Below are positions 7,602 to 15,230 of a DNA stretch of 31,182 nt, in pieces. Source of the stretch: a virus. Each line of letters starts with the position of its first letter. The stretch's first letter is position 1. Both the position numbers and the translations under genes were made by a program. The stretch covers positions 1 to 31,182 of IMG/VR virus record IMGVR_UViG_3300042868_009989, one strand, 5' to 3'. Below the pieces are notes generated by a model. That model worked only from the letters and a program-made list of their open reading frames with translations. It searched no databases and was not told the origin of the DNA.

Positions 7602-8723
7602 TCACGCCTTCGAAAGGGATGCGCGGTGTTTCCAGATCGCGGCCTTGTGCGACTCGAAGAGCGCGGATGCGGCTTTGCGGTCGCCTGCCTCAACGGCGGC
7701 GAGGTACTCGGCGACTGGGTCGCTCACTTCTGGCGCGGAATTTTCGATCACCGGCACGACGCGTGCGGCGGCGAGGCCAAGCGAACGCTCGAGGCTCGCG
7801 AGTGCGCTGCGCTCTGCATCGAGCTCGGCTTTGACTGCGGTCAGATCGCTCTCGGCTTTTTCAGCGCGGGCGAGCACGGCGTTGTACTTGGCGAAGATCG
7901 CGTCGGCGTGTGGCACGGATGCGACCGGCGCGGCAGGTGCAGGTGCTTCTTCTTCTTGAACTTCTTCTTCGCTGCCTTCGCTTTCGATGACTGCGTCTTC
8001 GGTGATGGCGACGGGTGTTTCTTCGGCAGCGGCAGGCTCGACGATGGCCTCATCGGCGGGGGCGATGACGACTTCCTCTTCGGAGGGTTTGACTTCTTGG
8101 TCCATATCCACGGACCGGGCTGTCAAATCGGATGGTGCGTTTCGGAACTTTCCAAGGCGTGAGAACTTGTTGGCATTGGCAGCGATCGCGAGTGAGTCGG
8201 TGACTTCATCGACGAAGCCAGCGGCCTGCGCTTCTTCGGCGGAGAACCATGTCTCGGCATCCATCCACGCGGCGATCTGCTCTGGCTCTTGACCGCTCTT
8301 CGATGCGTAGGCGGCGATCATGCCTTCGCGGATCTTCTCGAGCAGTGCGGCTTGATCGCGCATCTCGTCGGCATCGCCCATCGCGACGCCCCAAGGGTTG
8401 TGGATCATGTAGAATCCATTCGCCGCCATCTTCACCGGAGCACCGGCGAGGCTGATGACGGTGGCCATCGAGGCTGCTAGACCTTCGATCTGGACGGTGA
8501 CGCCGCCGGGGTGACGCTTCAGCGCGTTGTAGATAGCGTTGCCATCGAAGACTTCGCCGCCGGGGCTGTGGATCTTGAGAACGATTTCGTGATCGGCAGG
8601 GACGCGCTTGAGGTCGCCGATGAACTGCTTGGCCGAGACGCCGTAATAACCGATCTCGTCGAAGATGGAGATTTCGGTTTGGCGAACTTCAGCGCGGGCA
8701 GATAGGGCATACCAGGTCTTCAC
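7602..8723 (-). CDS. ClpP-like prohead protease fused to scaffold domain
   Basis: A 373-aa protein starting at GTG 8721-8723 (MKTWYALSARAEV). Residues about 15-180 are a ClpP/S14-type protease domain: IHSPGGEV at 51-58, catalytic Ser85 in GLAASMA, His108 in MIHNPWG, and a candidate Asp155 before WFSAEEAQAAGFVDEV. Residues about 205-275 are very acidic and low-complexity (Glu/Ala/Pro). Residues about 275-315 form a predicted coiled coil (NAVLARAEKAESDLTAVKAELDAE), as in capsid scaffolds. The C-terminus is helical. In such fusions the protease cuts scaffold and sometimes coat protein during prohead maturation. It lies between portal and capsid, with a TTTTGACA element 13 nt before the start codon. 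Confidence 0.92.
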   Translation of the reverse strand: MKTWYALSARAEVRQTEISIFDEIGYYGVSAKQFIGDLKRVPADHEIVLKIHSPGGEVFDGNAIYNALKRHPGGVTVQIEGLAASMATVISLAGAPVKMAANGFYMIHNPWGVAMGDADEMRDQAALLEKIREGMIAAYASKSGQEPEQIAAWMDAETWFSAEEAQAAGFVDEVTDSLAIAANANKFSRLGKFRNAPSDLTARSVDMDQEVKPSEEEVVIAPADEAIVEPAAAEETPVAITEDAVIESEGSEEEVQEEEAPAPAAPVASVPHADAIFAKYNAVLARAEKAESDLTAVKAELDAERSALASLERSLGLAAARVVPVIENSAPEVSDPVAEYLAAVEAGDRKAASALFESHKAAIWKHRASLSKA

Positions 8724-8746
8724 GCCGCAGCGGGCGTGTCAAAATT

Positions 8747-10171
8747 TCAGACGGTGCCTTGGCTTGGGAAAACCTCGCCAACCTCTAGCCCGAGTTGATC
8801 GCACTTCGCTTTCCGGCGAAGGTAGGTTTGCAGGATGTCGTCCTCCTCGGCTTCGGCATCGAGGCCGTGGAGGTTGCAGTAGCGTTCCCAGCTCATGTAG
8901 CCCTTGTCCATCAAGTCGCTGTACAGGCGGCCATCGCGTCCGTTGTCGACCGTGATCTTTTTCGGCGGGATGAACTCACACCTCCACCAATCGTCGCCGG
9001 GGTATGGCAGGCGACCGGCTTGGATTTCTTGGTAAATCCAGAACTTCCAGAATGGTCGGCAGAATTGGTCGACCAGCATTTGTTGCAGGCGCTCGAGGAA
9101 ATTCTGCGCGACTTCGAGCAGACCGCGAAACTCGGTGCCACTCGCGCCGACGAAGATCATCAGTGCCTCGGGTGGCAGGCCGATGCCGCGCGCGACTTCG
9201 GAAATCACATAGCGGACGAACGGCTCGAACGATTGCCCTGGGTGTTCGTTTTTGAAACTTTGGATCGACTCGCCGGGCTTGAGCTTGGGGATCAAGGTGC
9301 CGTTGTAGAGGCGCTCGGTGCTGAGGTCTTCGCCTTCGCTGGTGGTGATCTTTGCGCCGAGGCCGATCTTGGCCGCTTCGTTGCTGGTGATCGAAAAGCC
9401 GATCTGCGCGCCTGCTTTGAATGCGCCCTTGGTGTAGGAGAGAATCTCTGAGAGGTCTTGCAGGTTGATCGCTGCGTTGTGCAGCCATGACGCGCCGCGT
9501 GGGTAGCCTGCCCGGCGGATGTGGCGGAAGTGGAGCATGTCCTGCGCTGGGACATCGGTGTACTTGCCATTCGCTCGGTCGGTGATGACGCGGTAGGATA
9601 AGGGTGCGCCGAACTGGTCGAGAAGCACGCCATCGAATGAGCGGTCGGATGAATCGGCGGTTGAGCCGACTGCCTCGCCGCCAATGAAGCGGACGCGTGC
9701 GCCGCCGGTCTGGGTGGTGAGGAACTGCGCGAAGAAGTCGCCATCGCAGGCGACTTGACGGAGGATGAGGCTTTGCGCGCCGTAGAAGTTGACTTGAGAT
9801 GACGCATCGAATGCCCATGCCTCAGCGCAGGCGCGATCCTCGAAAGCGCGCTCGGCAAGGCGGTTCCACTCGGCATTCGCGGTGCGGGCCTTGGGGACGA
9901 TGCCGGTGCCGACGGCACGCTGGGCAAGGTGCTCGATGAGGTATGCCGCGACGCCGACATTGTTGTACAGCCAGCGGGCTTTCTTGAGTAGCTCGAGGCG
10001 AGTCTGGGCGGGGAGCTCGCGGCGGGGTTCGACGGTGTTGAGGATGACGAGACCGCGATTGATGGAGTGCTCGGCTGCTTCAAAGGCAGCTGCCTTGGGC
10101 GTGGCGTTTTTCTTCGGGCGTCCGGCTCCGGCGCGCTTGCCGCCACGATTTGATTTTTTGATTTCGCTCAC
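8747..10171 (-). CDS. Portal protein (lambda family)
   Basis: A 474-aa product if translation starts at GTG 10169-10171 (MSEIKKSNRGGKRAG). The frame is open back to a TTG at 10276, but that start would overlap the previous gene by 83 nt. The body matches lambda-type portals: the YNNVGVAAYLIEHL helix, the long FIGGEAVG / DRSFDGVLLDQFGAPLSYRVI region, DMLHFRHIRRAGYPRGASWLHNA, and the stem region RGIGLPPEALMIFVGASGTEFRGLLEVAQNFLERLQQ. It forms the dodecameric DNA channel at the capsid vertex. The N-terminus carries an odd basic GGKRAGAGRPKK motif, also found in the small protein at 11558. No SD is seen, and TTTTGACA lies 14 nt before the start. Confidence 0.92.
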   Translation of the reverse strand: MSEIKKSNRGGKRAGAGRPKKNATPKAAAFEAAEHSINRGLVILNTVEPRRELPAQTRLELLKKARWLYNNVGVAAYLIEHLAQRAVGTGIVPKARTANAEWNRLAERAFEDRACAEAWAFDASSQVNFYGAQSLILRQVACDGDFFAQFLTTQTGGARVRFIGGEAVGSTADSSDRSFDGVLLDQFGAPLSYRVITDRANGKYTDVPAQDMLHFRHIRRAGYPRGASWLHNAAINLQDLSEILSYTKGAFKAGAQIGFSITSNEAAKIGLGAKITTSEGEDLSTERLYNGTLIPKLKPGESIQSFKNEHPGQSFEPFVRYVISEVARGIGLPPEALMIFVGASGTEFRGLLEVAQNFLERLQQMLVDQFCRPFWKFWIYQEIQAGRLPYPGDDWWRCEFIPPKKITVDNGRDGRLYSDLMDKGYMSWERYCNLHGLDAEAEEDDILQTYLRRKAKCDQLGLEVGEVFPSQGTV

Positions 10172-10193
10172 GATTGATTTCGGGGTGTCAAAA

Positions 10194-10469
10194 TCAAAGC
10201 GGTGACGAGTAGCGCGAGCGGTCGATGATCGCGGCAAGCTGACGCTCACGGCCTCCGTCGGTGAGTAATTCCTCAATCGCTTGGAGCAGCAGCCACTTGG
10301 GGAAACTCACCTGCCCGGACGAGCTTGAGCCCTCGGTGCCGATGCTGGTGATGACGACTTCCTCGGTGGCGCTAGAAAAGACGGTGTCGGCCAAGGCCTC
10401 GAGCTCTTCGTTGGTCTTGGTCCGGCGCAGGTAGGACTTCACGCCGCTAATTTTCATGGATTCGCTCAC
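10194..10469 (-). CDS. Possible gpW-like head-tail connector (91 aa)
   Basis: A 91-aa protein from GTG 10467-10469 (MSESMKISGVKSYLRR). It has helical ends and a Ser/Gly-rich middle (SIGTEGSSSSGQVSFPKWLLLQAIEELL). It sits between large terminase and portal, where lambda-like phages carry gpW, and gpW is similarly small. No sequence motif confirms this. It is the first minus-strand gene after the reversed ligase cassette, so it probably needs a promoter in 10470-10577 or read-through past that cassette. A TTTTGACA element lies 13 nt before the start. Confidence 0.55.
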   Translation of the reverse strand: MSESMKISGVKSYLRRTKTNEELEALADTVFSSATEEVVITSIGTEGSSSSGQVSFPKWLLLQAIEELLTDGGRERQLAAIIDRSRYSSPL

Positions 10470-10497
10470 GCCGACGGGCGGGTGTCAAAATGGCGGG

Positions 10498-10517
10498 TTT
10501 TTTGACCCCTCAAAAAA
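10498..10517. repeat. Perfect inverted repeat TTTTTTGA-CCCC-TCAAAAAA
   Basis: An 8-bp perfect inverted repeat with a 4-nt CCCC spacer, in the 108-nt gap between the divergent 91-aa gene and the ligase gene. It could be an operator, or a weak bidirectional terminator isolating the two transcripts. It has A/T runs on both sides but a stem with almost no GC. Confidence 0.5.
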
Positions 10518-10528
10518 ACTTCATCTTT

Positions 10529-10571
10529 CTTTGATTTCCCTGTTGACGGAATCAAAGTGCGGATTTAGTGT
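10529..10571 (+). promoter_or_regulatory. Candidate ligase promoter with inverted repeat
   Basis: TTGACG (10543-10548), a 17-nt spacer and TAGTGT (10566-10571) form a sigma70-like promoter aimed at the ligase ATG at 10578. The predicted transcription start would fall at about that ATG, so the mRNA may be nearly leaderless; no SD is present. An imperfect inverted repeat (CTTTGATTTCC / GGAATCAAAG, 10529-10557) spans the -35, a good place for a repressor, perhaps the ribbon-helix-helix protein of the same cassette. Confidence 0.5.
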
Positions 10572-10577
10572 CTTCCC

Positions 10578-11561
10578 ATGCAAGTCACCATCAGCGCCGA
10601 GGATCTGTTCTCAATCGTCGAGAGCATGAAGGCAGAGCTCAGCGCCCGTCCCGCGAAAGCGCCGGTCGTGTATCCTGCCGAGATCACCAAGCCGATGCTT
10701 GCCAGTCGCTGCGATGAACATGAGGAGTTGGCGTTTCCCGTGCTCGCCACGCCGAAGCTCGACGGCATCCGCTGCTTGAAGGTTGGCGGTCGCGCTCTGA
10801 CCCGTTCATTCCTCCCTATTCCCAATCGCTTTGTGCGCGAATGGATCGAGGCCAATCTGCCTGATGGCGTGGACGGCGAGTTGATGCTGCGCGGTGGCAC
10901 ATTCAGCGAGACGACCAGCGCGATCGGTTCCAGCGATGGCGAGCCCGATTTCGTTTTCCATGTCTTCGACTATGTGGAGACATCGACCGGCACGCCGTAC
11001 AGCGAGCGCATCAAGGCTCTGGCCGCTCTTCCAGATTCCGATCGAGTCGTGAAGGTGCTTCCTGTGGAAGTCCAAGGAACCGACGATCTCGCTGCCTATG
11101 TACAGACCTGCTTGGCCGAAGGCTATGAGGGCGTGATGGTTCGCACGCCTGATTCACCTTACAAGTGCGGGCGCTCGACCGTGAAGCAAGGATACCTTCT
11201 CAAGATCAAGCGCTTTGAGGATGCCGAGGCGGTGGTGGTCTCCACTTACGAAGGCATGACCAACCAAAACGCGGCAGTCCAAGACGCCTTTGGAAATACC
11301 AAGCGCGGACTTTCCAAGGCTGGCATGGTCGGACGCGGCGAACTCGGTGGCTTCGTGGTTCGCAACCTCACGACCGGCGTGAAGTTCCGGCTGGCATACA
11401 ATCACAACGCAGGCGGCATTGACCGCGTGGGCCTGTGGGAAAACCGCGACAGCCTTGTCGGCAAGATCGTAAAATTCAGCCATCAGCCGAGCGGCGCGAA
11501 ACAAGCCCCACGGTTTCCGGTGTTCATCGGATTCCGCGAGACCTGGGATATGAGCGCATGA
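10578..11561 (+). CDS. ATP-dependent DNA ligase
   Basis: A 327-aa protein starting MQVTISAEDLFSIVESMKAE. The adenylation site is in PKLDGIR with nucleophile Lys60. Further nucleotidyltransferase motifs follow: DGELML (about 98-103), FHVFDYVE (about 134-141), EGVMVR (about 194-199) and LLKIKRF (about 215-221). A C-terminal OB-fold-like part ends KFSHQPSGAKQAPRFPVFIGFR. The length matches compact T7-type ligases without a DNA-binding N-domain. It would seal nicks during phage replication or recombination. It is one of two plus-strand genes inside the minus-strand structural block and overlaps the next gene by ATGA, so the pair forms a self-contained cassette. Confidence 0.93.
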   Translation: MQVTISAEDLFSIVESMKAELSARPAKAPVVYPAEITKPMLASRCDEHEELAFPVLATPKLDGIRCLKVGGRALTRSFLPIPNRFVREWIEANLPDGVDGELMLRGGTFSETTSAIGSSDGEPDFVFHVFDYVETSTGTPYSERIKALAALPDSDRVVKVLPVEVQGTDDLAAYVQTCLAEGYEGVMVRTPDSPYKCGRSTVKQGYLLKIKRFEDAEAVVVSTYEGMTNQNAAVQDAFGNTKRGLSKAGMVGRGELGGFVVRNLTTGVKFRLAYNHNAGGIDRVGLWENRDSLVGKIVKFSHQPSGAKQAPRFPVFIGFRETWDMSA

Positions 11562-11746
11562 AATCTATGAAAAAGAAAGAAACCAGAGGCGGCGCTCGCG
11601 AAGGTGCAGGACGACCGGCAGGAAAAACGCGCGTGACGATCGCGCTGTCGATCTCTCATGAGGCGAACGCAAAACTTCGCAGCATAGCCAAAAAAAAATC
11701 CGCCAGCATTTCCAGCGTGGCGGATGAGTTGTTTCGGGACTTGTAA
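11558..11746 (+). CDS. Ribbon-helix-helix-like small protein (62 aa)
   Basis: A 62-aa product from the ATG at 11558-11560, which overlaps the ligase stop as ATGA; a longer reading frame upstream is not needed. The N-terminus is basic with GGAREGAGRPAGK. It is followed by a strand (RVTIALSIS), helix (HEANAKLRSIAKKK) and helix (ISSVADELFRDL), the layout of CopG/Arc-type ribbon-helix-helix DNA-binding proteins. It may autoregulate the ligase cassette. It ends 15 nt from the converging terminase gene. Confidence 0.75.
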   Translation: MKSMKKKETRGGAREGAGRPAGKTRVTIALSISHEANAKLRSIAKKKSASISSVADELFRDL

Positions 11747-11757
11747 GCGCTGCTTAC
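11743..11757. repeat. Inverted repeat between converging genes
   Basis: A perfect 6-bp inverted repeat GTAAGC-GCT-GCTTAC spans the stop region of the plus-strand cassette and the gap before the terminase stop. It could act as a weak two-way terminator, but there is no T-run on either side and the loop is only 3 nt. Confidence 0.35.
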
Positions 11758-11761
11758 CAGT

Positions 11762-13471
11762 TCAGGCGTTTTTCAAAATGTGCCATGCGATGTGGCACAG
11801 CTTGAGCGCGTCCATGAAGTGATCGTCGCGGACATCTTTCCAGACATAGACTTGGCCGCTCGGAGTCTTGCGCGGGACGAGCTTTTGCCCGCTCAGTCCC
11901 GCGATGAACTCGGTGGTGACTTTCTTCGGGATCTTGAGCTCGGGCTTTTGGTCCTTGATCCGATCGATGAAAAGCTCGGTCTTGATCGCGTGGTCGACAT
12001 AGGTGTACAAGACCACTCCGGGGAAGTTGTCGATCGTAGTGCGGCTGATCCGCGTGCCGAAGGTGACATTCGCGCCTTTTGCCGGGTGGAAGAATCCGCC
12101 CGACTCTTGGCAGGTGGCATAGACGCGGAAGGTCGCAAAGCCGGAGTCGATCAAACCGCACTCGGGTTTCACGATACCGCCGCTCGGTGTAGCATAGGAC
12201 CGCAGTGGCGGATCGCGGAGAAGATCCTCGACTGACAGCGTGGTGCCGTAGTCGAGGACATAGGATGATCCATCGGCAGCGAAGGCGGTGGTGACCCAGT
12301 GCTGCTTGTCTTGCCCGACATCGGCGCAGGTGACGACATGCGCTGGCTCGTCGATCGGGCAGGTGCCGACTTCGTAGCTGCCGGAAAGGCCGAGGATCTT
12401 GGCGTCGCCGATGCTGGTCTCGACCTGCTCCCACGGCAGGGCCATGGTGGAGTTCGTAAAATCTTGAAGGCCGTTGAGGGTTTCCGAGTCGCGGAGGAAC
12501 TTGACCGCCAGCGCGCCGAAGGTGCAGGACCGCCATGGGGCGTAAAGTGAATTGAGGTGGAATGAGCGGAAGCCTTTCTGCGCGGACTCATTGGTGCATT
12601 GCCATTTCCCCTGCTGGAGCATTTCCATTTTCTGCCCGTCGTTGATCGAGCCGTGGCAATGCTGGCATTCGTAGCGCGCGGATTCTTCGACCTGCGCCAT
12701 GTTCCACTTGCCGTCGGCCTTGGCCTCGCGATCCCACTTCACTTGCTCCCAGAGTAGCTCGATGCGTTCCGCGCAATGCGGGCATGGCAGCATGAATTTT
12801 TCCTGCGTGCCTTTGAGGTATTCCTTCCAGATCGGTCCCTCGGGCGTGGTCGGTGTGGAGGTCTTGACGCGGAGGGCGCCGACGAAACTCTTCGTGCGGT
12901 TTTCGGCAAGGTGCAGCGCGCTGGTTTCCTTGTCGGTCTCGGTGGCGAACTTGTCGACCTCGTCGAGCAAGAGCAGACCGGCGGGGCGGCTGGCGAGGTT
13001 GGCCGGTGAGTTGGACCCGACAAAGACGAGCGAGGATCGGCTGAAGTGCTGCTCGAGGGTCTTGAACTTGTGGCGATCGGCAGGCTTTTGAGCCGAGAGC
13101 GTGGCACTGTCATCGAAGAGCGGCATCCAGCGCGTTTCGGAAAATGATCGAGCAAGGCCTTCGGTCGGCATGACCCACACCATCGGCTGCGGCTTGTTGC
13201 AGATCCGCCATGCGGTCCCGGCTTGGATCATGGTGGTCTTTCCGGTTTGCGTTCCAAAGACGAGCACAACATCCGTGACATCGATGTCGCCGAAGCACTC
13301 GAGCGGCTCGCGCAGGTAAGGCGTCATCGAGACGGAAAAAGCGCCAGGCATTTGCGTCTGACGCTCGGAGAGAATCACTTCGTCACTGCACCAATCCACC
13401 ACCGACCGGCGATCGATCGGCGCGTAGATCGAGCGGATGTGCTCGCGCAGGGCTTCGGCGGCGGGGGTCAT
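11762..13471 (-). CDS. Terminase large subunit (GpA family)
   Basis: A 569-aa packaging motor and nuclease. The ATPase part has Walker A FGTQTGKTT (72-80) and Walker B LLLLDEVDK (166-173). A Cys4 zinc-finger-like insertion follows (C230, C233, C269, C272). The nuclease part has a catalytic-type Asp in TCADVGQDK (Asp384), then GLIDSGF and the terminal DDHFMDALKLCHIAW. This is the layout of lambda gpA-type terminases, usually linked to cos packaging. The start overlaps the small subunit stop (ATGA, 13468-13471). In transcription order it is separated from portal by the reversed ligase cassette. Confidence 0.95.
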   Translation of the reverse strand: MTPAAEALREHIRSIYAPIDRRSVVDWCSDEVILSERQTQMPGAFSVSMTPYLREPLECFGDIDVTDVVLVFGTQTGKTTMIQAGTAWRICNKPQPMVWVMPTEGLARSFSETRWMPLFDDSATLSAQKPADRHKFKTLEQHFSRSSLVFVGSNSPANLASRPAGLLLLDEVDKFATETDKETSALHLAENRTKSFVGALRVKTSTPTTPEGPIWKEYLKGTQEKFMLPCPHCAERIELLWEQVKWDREAKADGKWNMAQVEESARYECQHCHGSINDGQKMEMLQQGKWQCTNESAQKGFRSFHLNSLYAPWRSCTFGALAVKFLRDSETLNGLQDFTNSTMALPWEQVETSIGDAKILGLSGSYEVGTCPIDEPAHVVTCADVGQDKQHWVTTAFAADGSSYVLDYGTTLSVEDLLRDPPLRSYATPSGGIVKPECGLIDSGFATFRVYATCQESGGFFHPAKGANVTFGTRISRTTIDNFPGVVLYTYVDHAIKTELFIDRIKDQKPELKIPKKVTTEFIAGLSGQKLVPRKTPSGQVYVWKDVRDDHFMDALKLCHIAWHILKNA

Positions 13472-14085
13472 AGGGTTTTGCGAATGACTTCAGTCAGAGA
13501 ATCACACCACTCGGAAAGCGCGGCCTCGATGGCCTTTTGCGGTTGGCCGAACAAGCGAGGCGCGAGGCTTTTCGGCATCACCTCCAACATCTGCTTGGCA
13601 GCCACATGCGGACGACCGGCGATCTCCTTGGCCTCGTCGAAGTAGAGCAGAATCCCCTCCGCGCGTTGCCACTCCTTGAAGTCGCGCTCGGCTTTGTGGC
13701 GGTTGTTCCTGGCGGCGATGTAGATCGAGTTGGCCTTTCGAATGTCCTCGATCGATCCGCCGTTCCGTTTGCAGAGCACAAGCTCGTTGTAGCCGACCTT
13801 CTCTGCCAACCTCGCCCGGCGAAGCGACTGGCGCGGGGTGTTGTCATCGTCGTCAGGCTCGGGCGCGTCATGAGCTGGGGCTGTGACCGGCTGGGGCTTG
13901 GGTTCCTCAATCTTCGGCTTGGGCGGCGCCTCCCCTGCTTGGCCTTTCTTCGCCCTCGGCTTCGCGTTCACTTCACGCCACGCCTGCGCTGCTGACGCCG
14001 AGTTGACCGGCATCCCCTTCTTGACCAGCCGGGAAACGACCGACTTGTCGATCCCGAGCGCCTGCGCCAGTTCGCTTATGCCCAT
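13468..14085 (-). CDS. Terminase small subunit (Nu1-like)
   Basis: A 205-aa protein. The first 25 residues form a helix-turn-helix (ISELAQALGIDKSVVSRLVKKGMPV) like the DNA-binding end of Nu1-type small terminases. A Pro/Glu/Lys-rich linker (about 40-85) follows, then a helical C-terminal part (about 85-205: RRARLAEKVGYNELVLCKRNGGSIE...) that would oligomerise and bind the large subunit. It is directly upstream of and overlaps the large terminase gene, which settles the assignment. Confidence 0.85.
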   Translation of the reverse strand: MGISELAQALGIDKSVVSRLVKKGMPVNSASAAQAWREVNAKPRAKKGQAGEAPPKPKIEEPKPQPVTAPAHDAPEPDDDDNTPRQSLRRARLAEKVGYNELVLCKRNGGSIEDIRKANSIYIAARNNRHKAERDFKEWQRAEGILLYFDEAKEIAGRPHVAAKQMLEVMPKSLAPRLFGQPQKAIEAALSEWCDSLTEVIRKTL

Positions 14086-14200
14086 GGGTCAGTGCAACAA
14101 AGGCCGATTGTGCAACATTCGGACGACTGACGAGAGTGACCCAACACCAAATGAGCGCTCTCGCGTAGGAGACTCCCTAAATTTTTTCGGTCGATCGTTT
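14086..14200. other. Gap upstream of small terminase; candidate packaging site
   Basis: This 115-nt gap has a direct repeat GTGCAACA (14092-14099 and 14110-14117) just before the small terminase start, and further on a palindromic-looking TAGGAGACTCCCTA and an A/T run (AAATTTTTT). In lambda-type phages cos and the small-terminase binding repeats lie just upstream of the small terminase gene, so this is the best place for a cos site here. There is no direct proof. Confidence 0.3.
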
Positions 14201-14629
14201 TCATTTCCCGAGAAGTTCGCGGATGCGTTTCGCCTGCTGCTCCATCGGCTCGAGAAGATCCAACGCTCGTTTGAGTCGGTCGTCATCCCATGTCTCGACC
14301 TCGCCGCTCATCTTCCGCTGCCAGAGAACGAAGGACTGATGGACGCCTTCGATGGTGACGATCGCCTTCGACTTATCGGCAGGGTTGAGTGGCTCGGGCT
14401 TCGTGGGTTCGGGCAGGCCGAGGCCAAGCTCGAGCTGCACTTCGGTCTCTGCCACATAGTCGACGCCCCAGCGATCGGAGGCGAACGAGCGGGACTGGCT
14501 GAGCCACTTGGCTGCGGACTTCTTACAGATGAGTAAGTTGCGGTGGATCTCCTCCCATTGTGACTGGGTGGTGTCGGTTGGGATGCTCAGCTCCTTGAGG
14601 CCGAGCATGTTGGTGTCGATGATGTTCAT
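14201..14629 (-). CDS. Hypothetical protein upstream of terminase (142 aa)
   Basis: A 142-aa protein (MNIIDTNMLGLKELSIPTDTT). Residues about 25-50 (WEEIHRNLLICKKSAAKWLSQSRSFASDRWG) are helical. A Glu/Pro-rich linker follows, then a second helical region ending in RALDLLEPMEQQAKRIRELLGK. No family is recognised. It has a short C/A leader (AAACCACAC) and no SD. Proteins with a KSAxxWxxxSRxFA segment next to phage replication and packaging genes are commonly DNA-associated, but that is only a guess. Confidence 0.65.
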   Translation of the reverse strand: MNIIDTNMLGLKELSIPTDTTQSQWEEIHRNLLICKKSAAKWLSQSRSFASDRWGVDYVAETEVQLELGLGLPEPTKPEPLNPADKSKAIVTIEGVHQSFVLWQRKMSGEVETWDDDRLKRALDLLEPMEQQAKRIRELLGK

Positions 14630-14638
14630 GTGTGGTTT

Positions 14639-15118
14639 CTATTTTGTGGATGTGAGCCGGGCGCGGGCTGCGGCCTTGGCTTTGGTGAAAGGGTCTGTTG
14701 CTTTCGCTTTGTAGGTCTCGCGGGTTGAGTTCGCTTTGCGGTACTTGGTGCAGTCGAAGTTCGTGTCATTGCCGCTCAGGATGTCACGGATGCCCACGAC
14801 ATAGTGACTGATCAACGCGCGGGTGACGCCAAGCTCTCGGGCGATCTCGGCTTGGGATTTTTTCCCGTTGAGTTGATCGAGGCCGGATGCCAAGGCGAGG
14901 GCGTGAATGGTGGCGGGTAGGTTGTTGGACTGAAGCAGCAGGCCGATGACTCGAGCGAGGATGAGCGACTGGTTCCTGATGACAGCATCCTCCCGCATGC
15001 GGATGATCTTGCGGGCGGTGAATAGGCTGACGCCGAGGTCATCCGCGATGATCTCCTCCTCGGTATCGATGAGGGCGGCCATGTCGTGCGTGTAGCTCGC
15101 TTGATTCTCGTGCAGCAT
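14639..15118 (-). CDS. HTH DNA-binding protein (159 aa), possible late regulator
   Basis: A 159-aa protein starting MLHENQASYTHDMAALID. A helix-turn-helix is clear at about 88-112 (KSQAEIARELGVTRALISHYVVGIRDIL). The C-terminus is basic (RETYKAKATDPFTKAKAAARARL). It is the first gene left of the iteron-like repeats and upstream of the packaging genes, so it could regulate late transcription or bind the repeats. A small-terminase-like role is an alternative because many small terminases have the same HTH, but the 13468 gene fits that better. Confidence 0.7.
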   Translation of the reverse strand: MLHENQASYTHDMAALIDTEEEIIADDLGVSLFTARKIIRMREDAVIRNQSLILARVIGLLLQSNNLPATIHALALASGLDQLNGKKSQAEIARELGVTRALISHYVVGIRDILSGNDTNFDCTKYRKANSTRETYKAKATDPFTKAKAAARARLTSTK

Positions 15119-15230
15119 TCGGTTGCGTGGTCTGTCATCGATTTGATGTTGGGTTGATGTGTTCGCAATGTTAGTTGCCTCAAAATTTCATTTTAGCGCC
15201 GTGAGCGATGATTTTTCATTGTTCGAGGCC

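Noticed and set aside
6687-8162. 491-codon plus-strand open frame opposite capsid and protease genes
   Set aside because: Composition is a Gly/Asp/Arg/Val-rich mirror of the GC-rich minus-strand genes, with no domain; the capsid and protease on the other strand are convincing.
10172-10276. Longer portal start at TTG 10276
   Set aside because: It would overlap the 91-aa gene by 83 nt, while the GTG at 10169-10171 sits at the usual distance from the TTTTGACA element.
6610-10490. TTTTGACA elements as ordinary sigma70 promoters
   Set aside because: No TATAAT-like -10 occurs about 17 nt downstream in any copy; that position falls inside the coding region.
11435-11557. Longer N-terminus for the 62-aa protein, inside the ligase gene
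   Set aside because: The ATGA overlap at 11558 is a normal coupled start, and the upstream part is a shadow of the ligase frame.
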